Position numbers and translations under genes: made by a program
Part shown: positions 20,808-30,826 of the stretch, piece by piece
Layout of the letters: each line of letters begins with the position of its first letter
How positions within the stretch are numbered: position 1 is the first letter of the stretch
Assembly: GCF_024323335.1 (NCBI RefSeq)
Contig: NC_066581.1
Location: 35,544,699-35,608,698 of the forward strand
DNA: 64,000 nucleotides
Origin: Lathyrus oleraceus
Taxonomy: Eukaryota > Streptophyta > Magnoliopsida > Fabales > Fabaceae
Direction: 5' to 3'
The notes under the pieces: generated by a model
Told to the model about the DNA's origin: nothing
Seen by the model: the letters and a program-made list of their open reading frames with translations, nothing else
The model's database searches: none

Positions 20808-23567
20808 ATGTCACGCACTCGCTCTCAAGGCGAACCGCTCTATTTACGAATCAACGATATCGAACTATATCTCCGAGTCTTACGACGAATTCGGGAATAT
20901 CGTGCTGAAAACAATCTCCCTCCTATAAACCTTCCTGATATCAAAAACATTTTTCCTTCTTTAACCGAGATGGCAGAACCAGCTCGTGCTCTTAGAGATT
21001 ACGCCGCTCCATCGCAAGATGAGCCGCATTCAAGTATTGCTCCGCCCGCAATCGAAGCAAACAACTTTGAACTTAAACCTTCGTTGTTGCAGGCTGTGCA
21101 ACAGAACCAATTCTCTGGAAATCTTACCGAAGATCCAAACCTTCATTTATCCGTATTTGTTCAATACGCTGATACTGTTAAAGCTAATGGTGTCACTTCA
21201 GAGGCAATTCGACTTCGTCTTTTTCCTTTCTCATTAAGAGATAGCGCTAGAAGATGGCTTCAATCTCTCCCTTCCAACTCAGTCACCACATGGAACGAGT
21301 TGAAGAAAGTTTTTCTTGCCCGATATTTTCCACCAAGCAAAACAGCTATGTTAAGAGCCCAGATAAACGGATTTAAACAGAAAGACAACGAGTCTCTTTT
21401 CGAAGCATGGGAAAGATACAAAGACATGATGAGACTTTGCCCACACCATGGTTTGGAAAACTGGTTAGTAATTCACACATTTTATAATGGTCTCTTATAC
21501 AATACAAGGTTAACAATAGACGCCGCTGCAGGTGGTGCACTAATGAACAAACCTTATGTTGATGCTTACCAGCTTATCGAGAGCATGGCCCAAAACCACT
21601 ATCAGTGGGGAACCGAACGAACAACAGTGGAAAAACCTCAACCGAAAACTGGCATGTACGAGATAAGTAACCTTGATCACGTTAATGCAAAAGTGGATGC
21701 TTTGGTCCAGAAGATTGAAAGTTTAAACGTATCACCTCCAACCGCCGTGGTTGCTATAACTCAGAATTGCGAGGTCTGTGGAATCCAAGGCCACACTCCT
21801 GCGGAATGTCAACTCTTGACTGGAATCCAAACAGAGCAAGTAAACTATGCTCAAGGAAGCCCCTATTCGAATACCTATAACCCAAATTGGAAGAACCACC
21901 CAAACTTTTCATATAAGAGTAATAATGCTCTATACGCACCTGGACAGTCTCCGAATCAAACCCCATCTGTACCTCCGGGATATCAGAAACCAAATCCTAA
22001 CAATAATAACCCTAGAAAATCCAACTTGGAAATCATGATGGAAAACTTTATAGCTTCCCAACAACAAACCAATAAAGATTTCTTAAACCAGAACATACAC
22101 ACTGGCGAACAACTTAAACAACTAGCAAGCAAAGTAGATGCCTTGGCTACCCATAACAAAATGTTAGAAACACAAATATCTCAAGTAGCTCAACAACAAG
22201 CACCTACTGCTGCACCAACTGGTACATTCCCTGGACAGCCCCAACCTAATCCGAGAAGCCAAGCTCATGCAATTATATTAAGAAGTGGAACGGAAGTGGA
22301 AGGACCGTCTGATCCAAGGATAGAAAACCAAAACCCTAAGAAATCTACTGAGGAAAGTGAACCTAAGGAAAAGGAAGAGAGTAATAAGGATACCCTAGAA
22401 AAGAAGGAACCTTATGTACCTCCACCACCTTACAAACCACCTATACCTTACCCTCAAAGGCTTGTTAAAACCAAAGATGTAGGCCAATTTAGAAAATTTG
22501 TCGATCTCCTTAAACAATTAAACGTTACAATTCCGTTTACCGAAGCTATTACGCAGATGCCCTCATATGCTAAATTCTTAAAAGAAATTCTTTCTAATAA
22601 AAGGAAACTTGAGGATAGCGAAACCGTTACACTCCCTGCCGAATGTAGCGCTATAATCCAAAACATGCCCCCTAAACTCAAGGATCCGGGTAGCTTCTCT
22701 ATACCCTGTCACATAGGAAAATTTGTCATCGACAAAGCCTTATGCGATTTAGGAGCCGGAATTAGCGTTATGCCTTTATCCATATGTAAGAGACTGGAAA
22801 TGGGAGAATTAAGACCGACCAAAATGTCTGTGCAATTAGCAGATCGTTCCATCAAATATCCTGTAGGAATCCTTGAAAACGTTCCCGTACGCATAGGTCA
22901 GTTTTACATTCCCACTGACTTCACAATTATGGACATTAGAGAAGATGATACTACACCTATTATACTAGGAAGACCATTCTTAGCAACTGCCGGTGCAATC
23001 ATAGACGTAAAACGAGGAAGACTCACCTTCGAAGTAGGTGAAGAGAAAATTGAATTCATTCTTTCCCAATTCTTGAAAGCACCTGCAATAGAAGATACAT
23101 GTTACTTCATGGATATCATCGATGAATGCATAAAAGAAGCAGAGTCAGGAGAAGACAAATCATCAGACTATCTTTTAGAAGACAAATCTAAACAATGCTT
23201 AGCAATAACACCGGACCCTACGCAGTGTCTTAACAAACCAACCCCTGATTTGAAAACACTTCCCAAAAATCTGAGATATGAATTCCTAGACTTAGAACTT
23301 GAACGACCTGTGATAGTCAATGCAGATCTAGGAAGACTCGAAACAGAAAAACTCCTACATATCTTAAGAAAATATCCAACCGCACTAGGATACCACATAA
23401 CCGATCTTAAAGGAATAAGCCCTTCTATTTGTATGCACCGCATCATGTTAGAAGAAGACGGTAAAACCTCTAGGGAACACCAGAGAAGACTAAATCTGAT
23501 CCTAAGTGAGGTAGTAAAGAAAGAAATAACCAAGTTATTGGAAGCAGGTATTATATCCTATATCTGA
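20808..23567 (+). CDS. Athila gag-protease
   Basis: A long frame opens at the ATG at 20808 ([10 protein letters not shown]). The capsid-like retrotransposon-gag domain is at about residues 100-230 ([20 protein letters not shown], then [15 protein letters not shown]). A CX2CX4HX4C knuckle, [14 protein letters not shown], is near 21769. A Gln/Pro/Asn-rich linker follows. The aspartic protease has the Athila-variant active site [13 protein letters not shown] near 22747 and ILGRPFL near 22965. The frame enters the start of RT and stops at 23565 through a one-base frameshift near 23557, after EAGII. Gag-protease itself has no internal stop, so gag could still be made. Confidence 0.93.
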   Translation: MSRTRSQGEPLYLRINDIELYLRVLRRIREYRAENNLPPINLPDIKNIFPSLTEMAEPARALRDYAAPSQDEPHSSIAPPAIEANNFELKPSLLQAVQQNQFSGNLTEDPNLHLSVFVQYADTVKANGVTSEAIRLRLFPFSLRDSARRWLQSLPSNSVTTWNELKKVFLARYFPPSKTAMLRAQINGFKQKDNESLFEAWERYKDMMRLCPHHGLENWLVIHTFYNGLLYNTRLTIDAAAGGALMNKPYVDAYQLIESMAQNHYQWGTERTTVEKPQPKTGMYEISNLDHVNAKVDALVQKIESLNVSPPTAVVAITQNCEVCGIQGHTPAECQLLTGIQTEQVNYAQGSPYSNTYNPNWKNHPNFSYKSNNALYAPGQSPNQTPSVPPGYQKPNPNNNNPRKSNLEIMMENFIASQQQTNKDFLNQNIHTGEQLKQLASKVDALATHNKMLETQISQVAQQQAPTAAPTGTFPGQPQPNPRSQAHAIILRSGTEVEGPSDPRIENQNPKKSTEESEPKEKEESNKDTLEKKEPYVPPPPYKPPIPYPQRLVKTKDVGQFRKFVDLLKQLNVTIPFTEAITQMPSYAKFLKEILSNKRKLEDSETVTLPAECSAIIQNMPPKLKDPGSFSIPCHIGKFVIDKALCDLGAGISVMPLSICKRLEMGELRPTKMSVQLADRSIKYPVGILENVPVRIGQFYIPTDFTIMDIREDDTTPIILGRPFLATAGAIIDVKRGRLTFEVGEEKIEFILSQFLKAPAIEDTCYFMDIIDECIKEAESGEDKSSDYLLEDKSKQCLAITPDPTQCLNKPTPDLKTLPKNLRYEFLDLELERPVIVNADLGRLETEKLLHILRKYPTALGYHITDLKGISPSICMHRIMLEEDGKTSREHQRRLNLILSEVVKKEITKLLEAGIISYI

Positions 23568-26208
23568 TAGCAAATGGGTCAGTCCTGTACACGTTGTACC
23601 AAAGAAAGGAGGCATAACCGTTATTGAAAACGAAAAAGGAGAAACTATAACTAAACGAATCGAATCGGGATGGAGAATGTGCATTGATTATAGAAAACTA
23701 AACAAAGCAACCCGAAAAGATCATTTCCCTTTACCATTCATTGACCAAATGTTAGAACGATTAGCTAAACATTCACATTTCTGTTATTTAGACGGTTATT
23801 CAGGCTTCTTTCAAATACCAATTCACCCTGATGACCTAGAAAAGACAACATTCACATGCCCTTTTGGTACCTTCGCTTATAGACGAATGCCGTTTGGTCT
23901 GTGTAATGCCCCTGCAACTTTTCAAAGATGCATGATGGCAATTTTCGCCGACTTTCTCGAAAACATCATGGAAGTATTTATGGATGACTTTTCTGTATAC
24001 GGACAAAGTTTTGAAGAATGCCTTGAAAACCTGGAAAGAGTTCTTGAGCGATGTGTAAAAGTAAACTTAGTACTTAATTGGGAAAAGTGCCACTTTATGG
24101 TACAAGAAGGCATTGTTTTGGGACACATCATCTCGAACAGAGGAATTGAAGTAGACAAAGCCAAAATAGAGGTAATCGAAAATCTTCAACCCCCAAGAAC
24201 CGTGAGAGAAGTACGAAGCTTTTTAGGACACGCCGGTTTTTACCGACGATTCATCAAAGACTTCTCTAAGATAACTAAACCCTTAACCGGACTATTAATG
24301 AAAGATGCTGAATTCATATTCGACGATAACTGTTTAAAAGCATTTCAAACTCTTAAACAAGCATTGATCTCCGCACCCATTATGCAGACACCAGACTGGA
24401 ATGAACCATTCGAAATAATGTGCGATGCCAGTGATTATGCTGTAGGTGCTGTTTTAGGACAAAGAAAGGATAAAAAGCTTCATGTTATATATTACGCTAG
24501 CAGAACCCTAGATGAAGCGCAGATGAATTATGCCACAACCGAGAAAGAACTCCTAGCAGTGGTATTTGCGCTAGATAAATTTCGTTCTTACTTGGTAGGA
24601 GCCAAAATAATAGTTTACACTGATCACGCTGCTATCAGGTACCTTCTAACAAAAAAGGATGCTAAACCTAGACTCCTAAGATGGATCTTGCTACTACAAG
24701 AATTCGACTTAGAAATCAAGGACAAGAAAGGAACTGAAAACGTAGTAGCAGACCACCTCTCTAGACTTGAGAACCTTGAACCAGAAAGAACATCCATTAA
24801 TGATGATTTCTCGTATGACAAACTCATAGCTACTTTGGAAGAGAACAACTCCGACATGCAAGTAGAAACCACCTTAGCTATATCTGTCATACCATGGTAC
24901 GCTGATCTAGTCAATTATTTAGCTGCCGGAATAATTCCACCTACTTTATCTTACCAGCAGAAGAAAAGATTCTTCCACGACATAAAACACTATTACTGGG
25001 ATGATCCCTTACTTTTCAAAAGAGGCCCCGATGGTATTTTCCGTCGATGTGTACCCGAAGAAGAGGTAGAAAATATAATCCAACACTGTCACTCTGCGCC
25101 TTATGGTGGACACACAAGTACATCCAAGACCTGCTCTAAAATCCTACAAGCTGGCTTTTATTGGCCAACTATATGGAAGGACGTACATGCGGCTATTAAG
25201 GAGTGTGACAGATGTCAACGCACGGGAAACATATCTAGACGTGACGAGATGCCACAAAAAGGTATTTTGGAAGTAGAGATTTTTGACGTGTGGGGGATAG
25301 ACTTCATGGGACCATTTCCACCCTCCTTCGGTAACAAATACATACTCGTGGCGGTTGACTACGTATCAAAGTGGATCGAAGCTATAGCTTCTCCAACTAA
25401 TGACACCCGAGTAGTAACTAGACTCTTTAAAAATATAATATTTCCGAGATTTGGCATCCCAAGGATAGTAGTCAGTGATGGTGGATCGCACTTTATATCC
25501 AAGGTACTCGAAAAACTACTACTTAAATATGGAGTGAGACATAGGATAGCAACACCTTACCACTTACCACCACCTCAAACCAGTGGACAAGTGGAAGTAT
25601 CTAACCGAGAAATCAAGCAAATACTAGAAAAAACGGTCGCCACTTCAAGGAAAGATTGGTCATTGAAACTACCAGAAGCTTTATTGGCATACCGAACTGC
25701 TTATAAAACCCCCATAGGGACGACCCCATTTAAGCTCATTTATGGAAAATCCTGTCACCTCCCGGTAGAATTAGAACATAAAGCCTATTGGGCTATTAGA
25801 AATTTAAATCTGAATTACAAAGCCGCCGGTGAAAAGAGAATCCTTGACATAAACGAATTAGAGGAACTCAGAAGAGACGCCTATGAAAATGCCAAAATCT
25901 ATAAAGAAAGAACAAAACAATGGCATGACAAGCGTATATCAAGGAAAATCTTCAAGCAAGGCGACGCAGTACTTTTATTTAACTCCAGACTAAAATTATT
26001 CCCGGGAAAACTACGATCCAGATGGTCAGGACCTTTCCATATCACTAAAATCTTTCCCAGTGGAGCGGTAGAAATAAAAGGACAATCTACAGAACCGTTC
26101 ACCGTAAACGGGCAACGTCTGAAACATTATCACTATGCGGAAACCAACGAAGATTCGCAAATTCTACACTTAGACGAAACGCCCCCAGGACTCATAGACT
26201 ATATTTAA
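23560..26208 (+). CDS. Athila pol: RT, RNase H, integrase (frameshifted from gag)
   Basis: This continues gag-protease after a 1-bp shift near 23557. RT shows [20 protein letters not shown] near 23680 and the active-site FMDD near 23980. RNase H shows [13 protein letters not shown] near 24422, [13 protein letters not shown] and [10 protein letters not shown]. Integrase has the HHCC zinc domain (GGHTSTSK...CDRCQR) near 25110-25220. The catalytic core has Asp in WGIDFMG, Asp in VVSDGGSHF and Glu in GQVEVSNRE, followed by a C-terminal domain ending at 26208. The catalytic loop has three extra residues, so the last Asp-Glu spacing is 38 instead of 35. The frame is otherwise uninterrupted for over 840 residues. 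Confidence 0.93.
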   Translation: MSDSKWVSPVHVVPKKGGITVIENEKGETITKRIESGWRMCIDYRKLNKATRKDHFPLPFIDQMLERLAKHSHFCYLDGYSGFFQIPIHPDDLEKTTFTCPFGTFAYRRMPFGLCNAPATFQRCMMAIFADFLENIMEVFMDDFSVYGQSFEECLENLERVLERCVKVNLVLNWEKCHFMVQEGIVLGHIISNRGIEVDKAKIEVIENLQPPRTVREVRSFLGHAGFYRRFIKDFSKITKPLTGLLMKDAEFIFDDNCLKAFQTLKQALISAPIMQTPDWNEPFEIMCDASDYAVGAVLGQRKDKKLHVIYYASRTLDEAQMNYATTEKELLAVVFALDKFRSYLVGAKIIVYTDHAAIRYLLTKKDAKPRLLRWILLLQEFDLEIKDKKGTENVVADHLSRLENLEPERTSINDDFSYDKLIATLEENNSDMQVETTLAISVIPWYADLVNYLAAGIIPPTLSYQQKKRFFHDIKHYYWDDPLLFKRGPDGIFRRCVPEEEVENIIQHCHSAPYGGHTSTSKTCSKILQAGFYWPTIWKDVHAAIKECDRCQRTGNISRRDEMPQKGILEVEIFDVWGIDFMGPFPPSFGNKYILVAVDYVSKWIEAIASPTNDTRVVTRLFKNIIFPRFGIPRIVVSDGGSHFISKVLEKLLLKYGVRHRIATPYHLPPPQTSGQVEVSNREIKQILEKTVATSRKDWSLKLPEALLAYRTAYKTPIGTTPFKLIYGKSCHLPVELEHKAYWAIRNLNLNYKAAGEKRILDINELEELRRDAYENAKIYKERTKQWHDKRISRKIFKQGDAVLLFNSRLKLFPGKLRSRWSGPFHITKIFPSGAVEIKGQSTEPFTVNGQRLKHYHYAETNEDSQILHLDETPPGLIDYI

Positions 26209-26223
26209 CAGTTTCTTTGTCGA

Positions 26224-26267
26224 GCTTGCGACATTTAAACAAAGCGCTTAGTGGGAGACAACCCACA
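26224..26267 (+). promoter_or_regulatory. Conserved post-pol stem-loop, inner Athila
   Basis: Just after the pol stop, GCGACATTTAAACAAAGCGCT is followed by a hairpin GTGGG-AGACAA-CCCAC (26251-26266). The outer element has the same motif in the same place with compensatory stem changes (35072-35089). The function is unknown. Confidence 0.75.
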
Positions 26268-26481
26268 AATTAATTTGCTATTTTATTATTTTATTATTAT
26301 TATCATTTCTCTATTTTTCTCTTAATTATTCTTTTAATTTCTATTTAGTATTCATTATTGATTTATTCAAAAAGAAAAAAAATATATCCATATAATAATA
26401 ATAATTCTTTTTCTTCTTTCGGCATTTGGCCAAATCCTGACTTAAACTCATGTTTTCTTTTCTCTAGTTAACACTAACCAG

Positions 26482-27785
26482 ATGGGACATTTTGACCGTA
26501 TGGGTATCAAGTTCAGAGGAATGGCTCAGAAACGAAGGTTTGAAGAACTAGCCACTAGAGAGATGCTACCTAGTTTATATGCTGATGATTGGGCTATGAC
26601 TGCCCTTGGACTGAGACAGAGTGTCCTGTTTTTGCTGAATCAGATAGGATGGGAGACCTCCCCTATCCTGAGACATTTCACCACCTACCGGAGACTCACA
26701 CTAGAATTCCTTAGTTCATTAATCTATCTACCTAGCCATGGAAAAGGAATTACCAGAGGATTTATCCAGTTCAGAATGTTCAACATGGAGTACCAATTTA
26801 ATATTAGAGACTTCACCAACCTTTTAGGTTTTCCTACCTCCTTTGATACATTCACTATAAGCCAGGAAGAACTTTTTGAATATAGAGAGCTGGAACACTT
26901 TTGGGGTAAGCTGACTGGAAATGATGAGCCCGAAGAACATGAGTTTCTCTCTGGAAACATACATAACCCGGCTTTTCGCTATTTCCATAAGATCCTGACC
27001 CACACTTTATTTGGGAAGAAGCCAAATAGTACTTCAGTTTCACGTGATGAACTCTTCATCATATTTTGTGCTTCCCAGAACCGTCCAGTAAACGGTGCTA
27101 CTTTTATGTTAGCTAATTTGGACCACCTTATCCAGGATGAGCGAGCACCCATTAGAATAGGTGGCCTGATAACTATGATAGGTAATGCTATTGGATTACG
27201 TCAGCCTATGCTTGACCTGAACCCTTTTGTGGCATTACTACTCTGAGTATACCTTTCCTCTTCAACACTATGTTTATAGCAAACATAGGGTCTGATGAGT
27301 TCGAGCTTATTATTGATAACCAGGTTCTCTGCCTATTCACCATGCCCGATCCTAGAACTAGTGTTCATAACCAAAGGAACTGGCTCTATAACCTGAATGA
27401 AACCCCAACTCCTGCTGGATCCACTGAATCCATCCAGGATTATGAGATTTGTGATGACTATGAGCACTATGTTGACCATATCTCTCTTGCTGAATCTGAC
27501 CCTCAGACTCCATCCGGCTACTATGATATTGATCCTCCTCCTCAGCCTGTCCTGACCGAAGAATCAGCCATGCCTGATCTCCGACATCATATGCCAGGAA
27601 CAGATATTAAAACCGTCATTGAAGCTTTGATGTCAGAACAAAACGCCCTCAGGGAAGATTTCCACAGCTTGAGACTTGCAGTCCTAGAACACATGAGCAG
27701 CACGGCAAGTCAGTTACGTATGTTACGGCATCATGTTAACTCTTTTGCTCCTCCGGCCAGAGATCCGAAGATAGATGGAATTTAG
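26482..27785 (+). pseudogene. First ATHILA ORF-1-type gene (env position), frameshifted
   Basis: An ATG at 26482 opens an ORF resembling the ATHILA ORF-1 family (Pfam PF03078): LTLEFLSS, FRMFNMEYQFN, LLGFPTSFDTF, HNPAFRYFHKILTHTLFG, RDELFIIFC and IGGLITMIG. A one-base shift near 27225 moves the remainder to another frame, which runs from about 27230 to 27785 and ends in a helical segment (MSEQNALREDFHSLRLAV). No transmembrane segment or signal peptide is evident, so calling it envelope would be unjustified; only the position matches env. A pyrimidine-rich tract ending in CTCTAG at 26460-26466 could be a splice acceptor for a subgenomic message. It is paralogous to the gene at 28434. Confidence 0.85.
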
Positions 27786-28094
27786 TTATTTTTCTTTCTA
27801 AGTTTTTTAGTTTTAGGCTAGATTTTTTTTCATTAATGTTGTTTGAATTCATGTTTATTTCTATTTCATTTCATTATTTTCCCTTCCTGTAATACATTAT
27901 GATCCTTTTTATTGAAGCTGTTTAGTTAATTTTATTATGCAATGCCTGTTACGCTCTACTGTTGTTACCCATTATTATTATACAAAGCAAGTAAGCATGC
28001 ACAATGCATTAAAATTGCATACTAAAAAATGATCATAAGCAAAATGAAACATTTAAATACCTACCAAAGTGATTCTGTGAAGCGCTACTAAGCC
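27786..28094. other. Spacer between the two ATHILA ORF-1-type genes
   Basis: This is T-rich noncoding DNA with no recognised motif. It leads into the palindrome array. Confidence 0.6.
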
Positions 28095-28102
28095 TTGCCA
28101 AA

Positions 28103-28245
28103 AAGGAGGTGTGACGAGCGTCACACACTCCATGACGAACGGCACGCAAAATGCCTGTTACGAGCGTCACACCCCTGTGACGAGCGTAACACCCTTCAGA
28201 CAAGTGAACGTTAAGGAGCCGTTGGAGACGAACGTTACACTTTAA
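28103..28245. repeat. Internal TGACG-N2-CGTCA palindrome cluster
   Basis: At least two good copies (GTGTGACGAGCGTCACAC near 28109 and CTGTGACGAGCGTAACAC near 28174) plus degenerate copies (TTACGAGCGTCACACC, GACGAACGTTACAC) sit between the two ORF-1-type genes. It is the same palindrome as in the LTR at 19174-19258. It precedes a TATA box by about 90 bp. Confidence 0.85.
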
Positions 28246-28330
28246 TTCTTTACATTCCCCATTCATTTTTCATTTACCACACTTAATTACTTTTCAACCA
28301 CTTTTTCTTTCAATCTTCCAATCCTTCTCC

Positions 28331-28338
28331 TATAAATA
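28331..28338 (+). promoter_or_regulatory. Candidate internal promoter TATA box
   Basis: TATAAATA follows a pyrimidine-rich stretch and lies about 96 bp upstream of the ATG at 28434. With the palindrome cluster upstream it mirrors the LTR promoter layout. Confidence 0.6.
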
Positions 28339-28433
28339 CCTACCAAAACTTCCTTCATTCACCACAAAACAATTCTCTCATATCAAATACATTTCTTTTT
28401 CTTTCCAAATCATCCCTTCAAAAATTCATCAAA

Positions 28434-29735
28434 ATGGCGGGAAATCAAAATTTCGGAAATATCATCTTCCGATCCGGAGATGACGACTATCAGCAAGAGC
28501 AATTCGAGCGCTTCCAGCAGCGAGGCGTCGCTCCCACCAGGTACCCCCGATTTAACTTGCTTGCAACAATTAGGCTTACTCCAAGGTATCGAGTGGATGC
28601 TCCGTAAAGCCGATTTAACCTTCCTTTGCACTCATAACCAACCCACCTACCCTTCCCTAACCTTAGAATTCCTAAGTTCTTACGACTACACCACTCCCGC
28701 CGGTGAAGGTGAATTTCTAACCGGTACGGCAACCTTCCGTATGTTTAACACCGAGTACTCTCTAACCCAACGCGAATTGAGTGCCATGCTACAATTTCCC
28801 ACAGAAGGTCTGCTGCATGCCAGAATCCCTCCAACCTCAAACTGGAACACAGTTCTAGTTTTCGACCTTTTTAAGAAAATTTCCGGTATAAATACCTACA
28901 ACTGGGAAGAACTCCTTCTCTCCCACATCCATAACCCCACCATCCGTTATTTTCTCCGTATCCTGCAAAACACACTTTTTGGAAGACCAAACAACAGTAA
29001 GGTTAACTCGAAGGAGTTATTTTTCCTCCAGTGCGTTTTCGAACCGGATACTAAGGTAAACGCCGCCTCTTTTCTCTTTCATCATATCCGCACCTTATGT
29101 GCTAGAGGCCGGCAACCCTTTATAATTGGTGGATTAATAACCTCCATAGCACTTGGCCTGAACCTAGGGGATAAACTCCAAACTTTAGAATCCTTACCTC
29201 CCCTTTCTATGGATATCAGCTATTGCCGCTCCAGCCGCCTGATTAAAAACAGAGTAGGCGGAGGCTATTATCTTATGGTGAACAACCAAGCAGTCCCAAG
29301 TGTTGTGCTACCCAATACCACCCTAACCGATGTCACAAACCGGACCGCCACCTCTACGATCTTAGCGCTCCTGAAACAACCGAGCCTTCACAAACAAACC
29401 AGCAAACAGATGAGTTTGCAGAAATGGAACAAGGTGATCATCCGCCAACACAACAATCAGTCCCGCTAAACCCTTCCAGTAATGCAGCCGGCCCATCCTC
29501 CCAACGTCGTCGACGAAGACGACCTGCGACCAACGACGACATTATGGATGCTATCGATGGTATGCAGGCACAGAATGCAGATATGATGCAGATGATGCGT
29601 CAAATGCAACAGCAACAGGATGCTCGGAATGCCATAACCGACCAGCGGTTTACTGAGTTGTTCAACAGGTTCGACAACTTAGACATCCGTCAAAGATCAC
29701 CAGGTCCAAGAACCAGAGGCGGAAGGCAGCCTTAG
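28434..29735 (+). pseudogene. Second ATHILA ORF-1-type gene, two compensating frameshifts
   Basis: An ATG at 28434 begins MAGNQNFGNIIFRSGDDDY. After one frameshift near 28540 the frame carries ATHILA ORF-1 motifs: LTLEFLSSYDY, FRMFNTEYSLT, IHNPTIRYFLRILQNTLFGR, SKELFFLQC and IIGGLITSIALGLNLG. A second shift near 29365 restores the first frame, which ends at 29735 with an RRRRRR basic patch, a Met/Gln-rich helix (MMQMMRQMQQQQ) and an Arg/Gly-rich tail. It is clearly related to the gene at 26482 but well diverged, so it is not a fresh duplicate. It appears to have its own promoter. Confidence 0.85.
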
Positions 29736-29780
29736 CTGTTATTTTCTTTTTCCTTTCCATCTTGTATTTCATTTCCTTAA

Positions 29781-29817
29781 AACATTGAGGACAATGTTTA
29801 GTTTAAGTATGGGGGGG
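29781..29817 (+). promoter_or_regulatory. Internal AGGA-loop hairpin plus PPT-like tract
   Basis: AACATTG-AGGA-CAATGTT (29781-29798) is followed by TTTAAGTATGGGGGGG. This copies the arrangement found at the true PPT at 30787-30826, about 1 kb further on. It is possibly a secondary plus-strand priming site. Confidence 0.7.
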
Positions 29818-29819
29818 AA

Positions 29820-30786
29820 ACAATATTCTTTCCATTCTCATTTTTTTCAAGTATGCTATTTTCCCTTTCATTGTTATTTCCCTTTCTTATTATGAAAAAA
29901 AAAATATATATATATATATTATTATAATATATATTTAGTTTAAGTTAAGTTCCTAAGTGTGAAAATTTTCTATTATCTATTCCCCTCAATTTCCTGAGCC
30001 ATAACAAAAATTTTAACACACCCAATAAATATAAAGGTCGCCTACTCTATAAAATTTGAGTGAAATCAAAACAAAATCATTACCATAACAACGCTCTGAG
30101 AACCTCAATATGTTAGATCAGGATAAGTACCTATTATACCGATTCCTTGAACTTTTAGTTCTATGGCAACCCCAAGTAGTTTATACAGAAGTCAGCACCA
30201 TCTTAATAGCAAACTACGTGGAGAGCCGATGAATATAAGTGAATGATCCCCAAAGTAACCTAAGATACATAAATATATCAAGAAACGCACTAATTAAATT
30301 AGGTGATCTTTACCAGATCATTTAATCTAAAGGTTGCAGATCATGCAAAAGCACAATACGAAAGACCCATTACGAGTTGGTTCAGTAGGAATCTGGTACT
30401 GAACTTGGTAGGGCGGACTACGGTTCGATCCCCCGCAATTTGCAATGGACTGAATAATGAAGTTATCCAACTTATGTACCAGAACTTCTAGCTAAAAGCG
30501 GATCATAATCACTAACCGGTTACTCCACTATGTGCGCGAAAAGATAAAGGGCTTAATGTGATTTCGCTAGAATGAAAACGGGTAAAATAAGACTAAAGGA
30601 ACCAGGATAGCTATCATAGTGTACTTGAAACTGATTGGCATAAGGTAGGGTTATCTAAGTTGTAACGGTAGTTGTTGATGTCAAGATTAAACTCAAGTCC
30701 TCCTAAACAAAAATCCATTGGCAACCTAGTACGAATTGATGTGTGCTTTAAAATTTCATCTGGCTAAAACTTTTACTATACTGAAT
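29820..30786. other. 3' UTR of inner Athila
   Basis: This is noncoding sequence with an (AT)n run at 29898-29935. A degenerate tRNA-like stretch lies at about 30365-30437, with an A-box-like TTGGTTCAGTAGG and a B-box-like GGTTCGATCCC. I recognise no gene. Confidence 0.6.
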
Positions 30787-30826
30787 TTTGCTTGAGGACA
30801 AGCAAAGATTTAAGTATGGGGGAGTT
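30787..30826 (+). promoter_or_regulatory. AGGA-loop hairpin and polypurine tract, inner Athila
   Basis: TTTGCTTG-AGGA-CAAGCAAA (30787-30806) forms a perfect 8-bp stem. It is followed by TTTAAGTATGGGGGAG, which abuts the right LTR at 30827 and primes plus-strand synthesis. Confidence 0.85.

Noticed and set aside
28095..28434. A solo LTR inserted between the two ORF-1-type genes
   Set aside because: Only the palindrome motif and TATA are shared with the LTR. The terminal TG/CA sequences, remaining LTR sequence and a target duplication are absent.
26482..29735. Calling the 3' genes of Athila envelope proteins
   Set aside because: No signal peptide, transmembrane anchor or fusion motif is visible; only the position corresponds to env.
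30365..30437. Functional tRNA gene
   Set aside because: Acceptor and T stems do not pair properly and no credible anticodon arm is seen.
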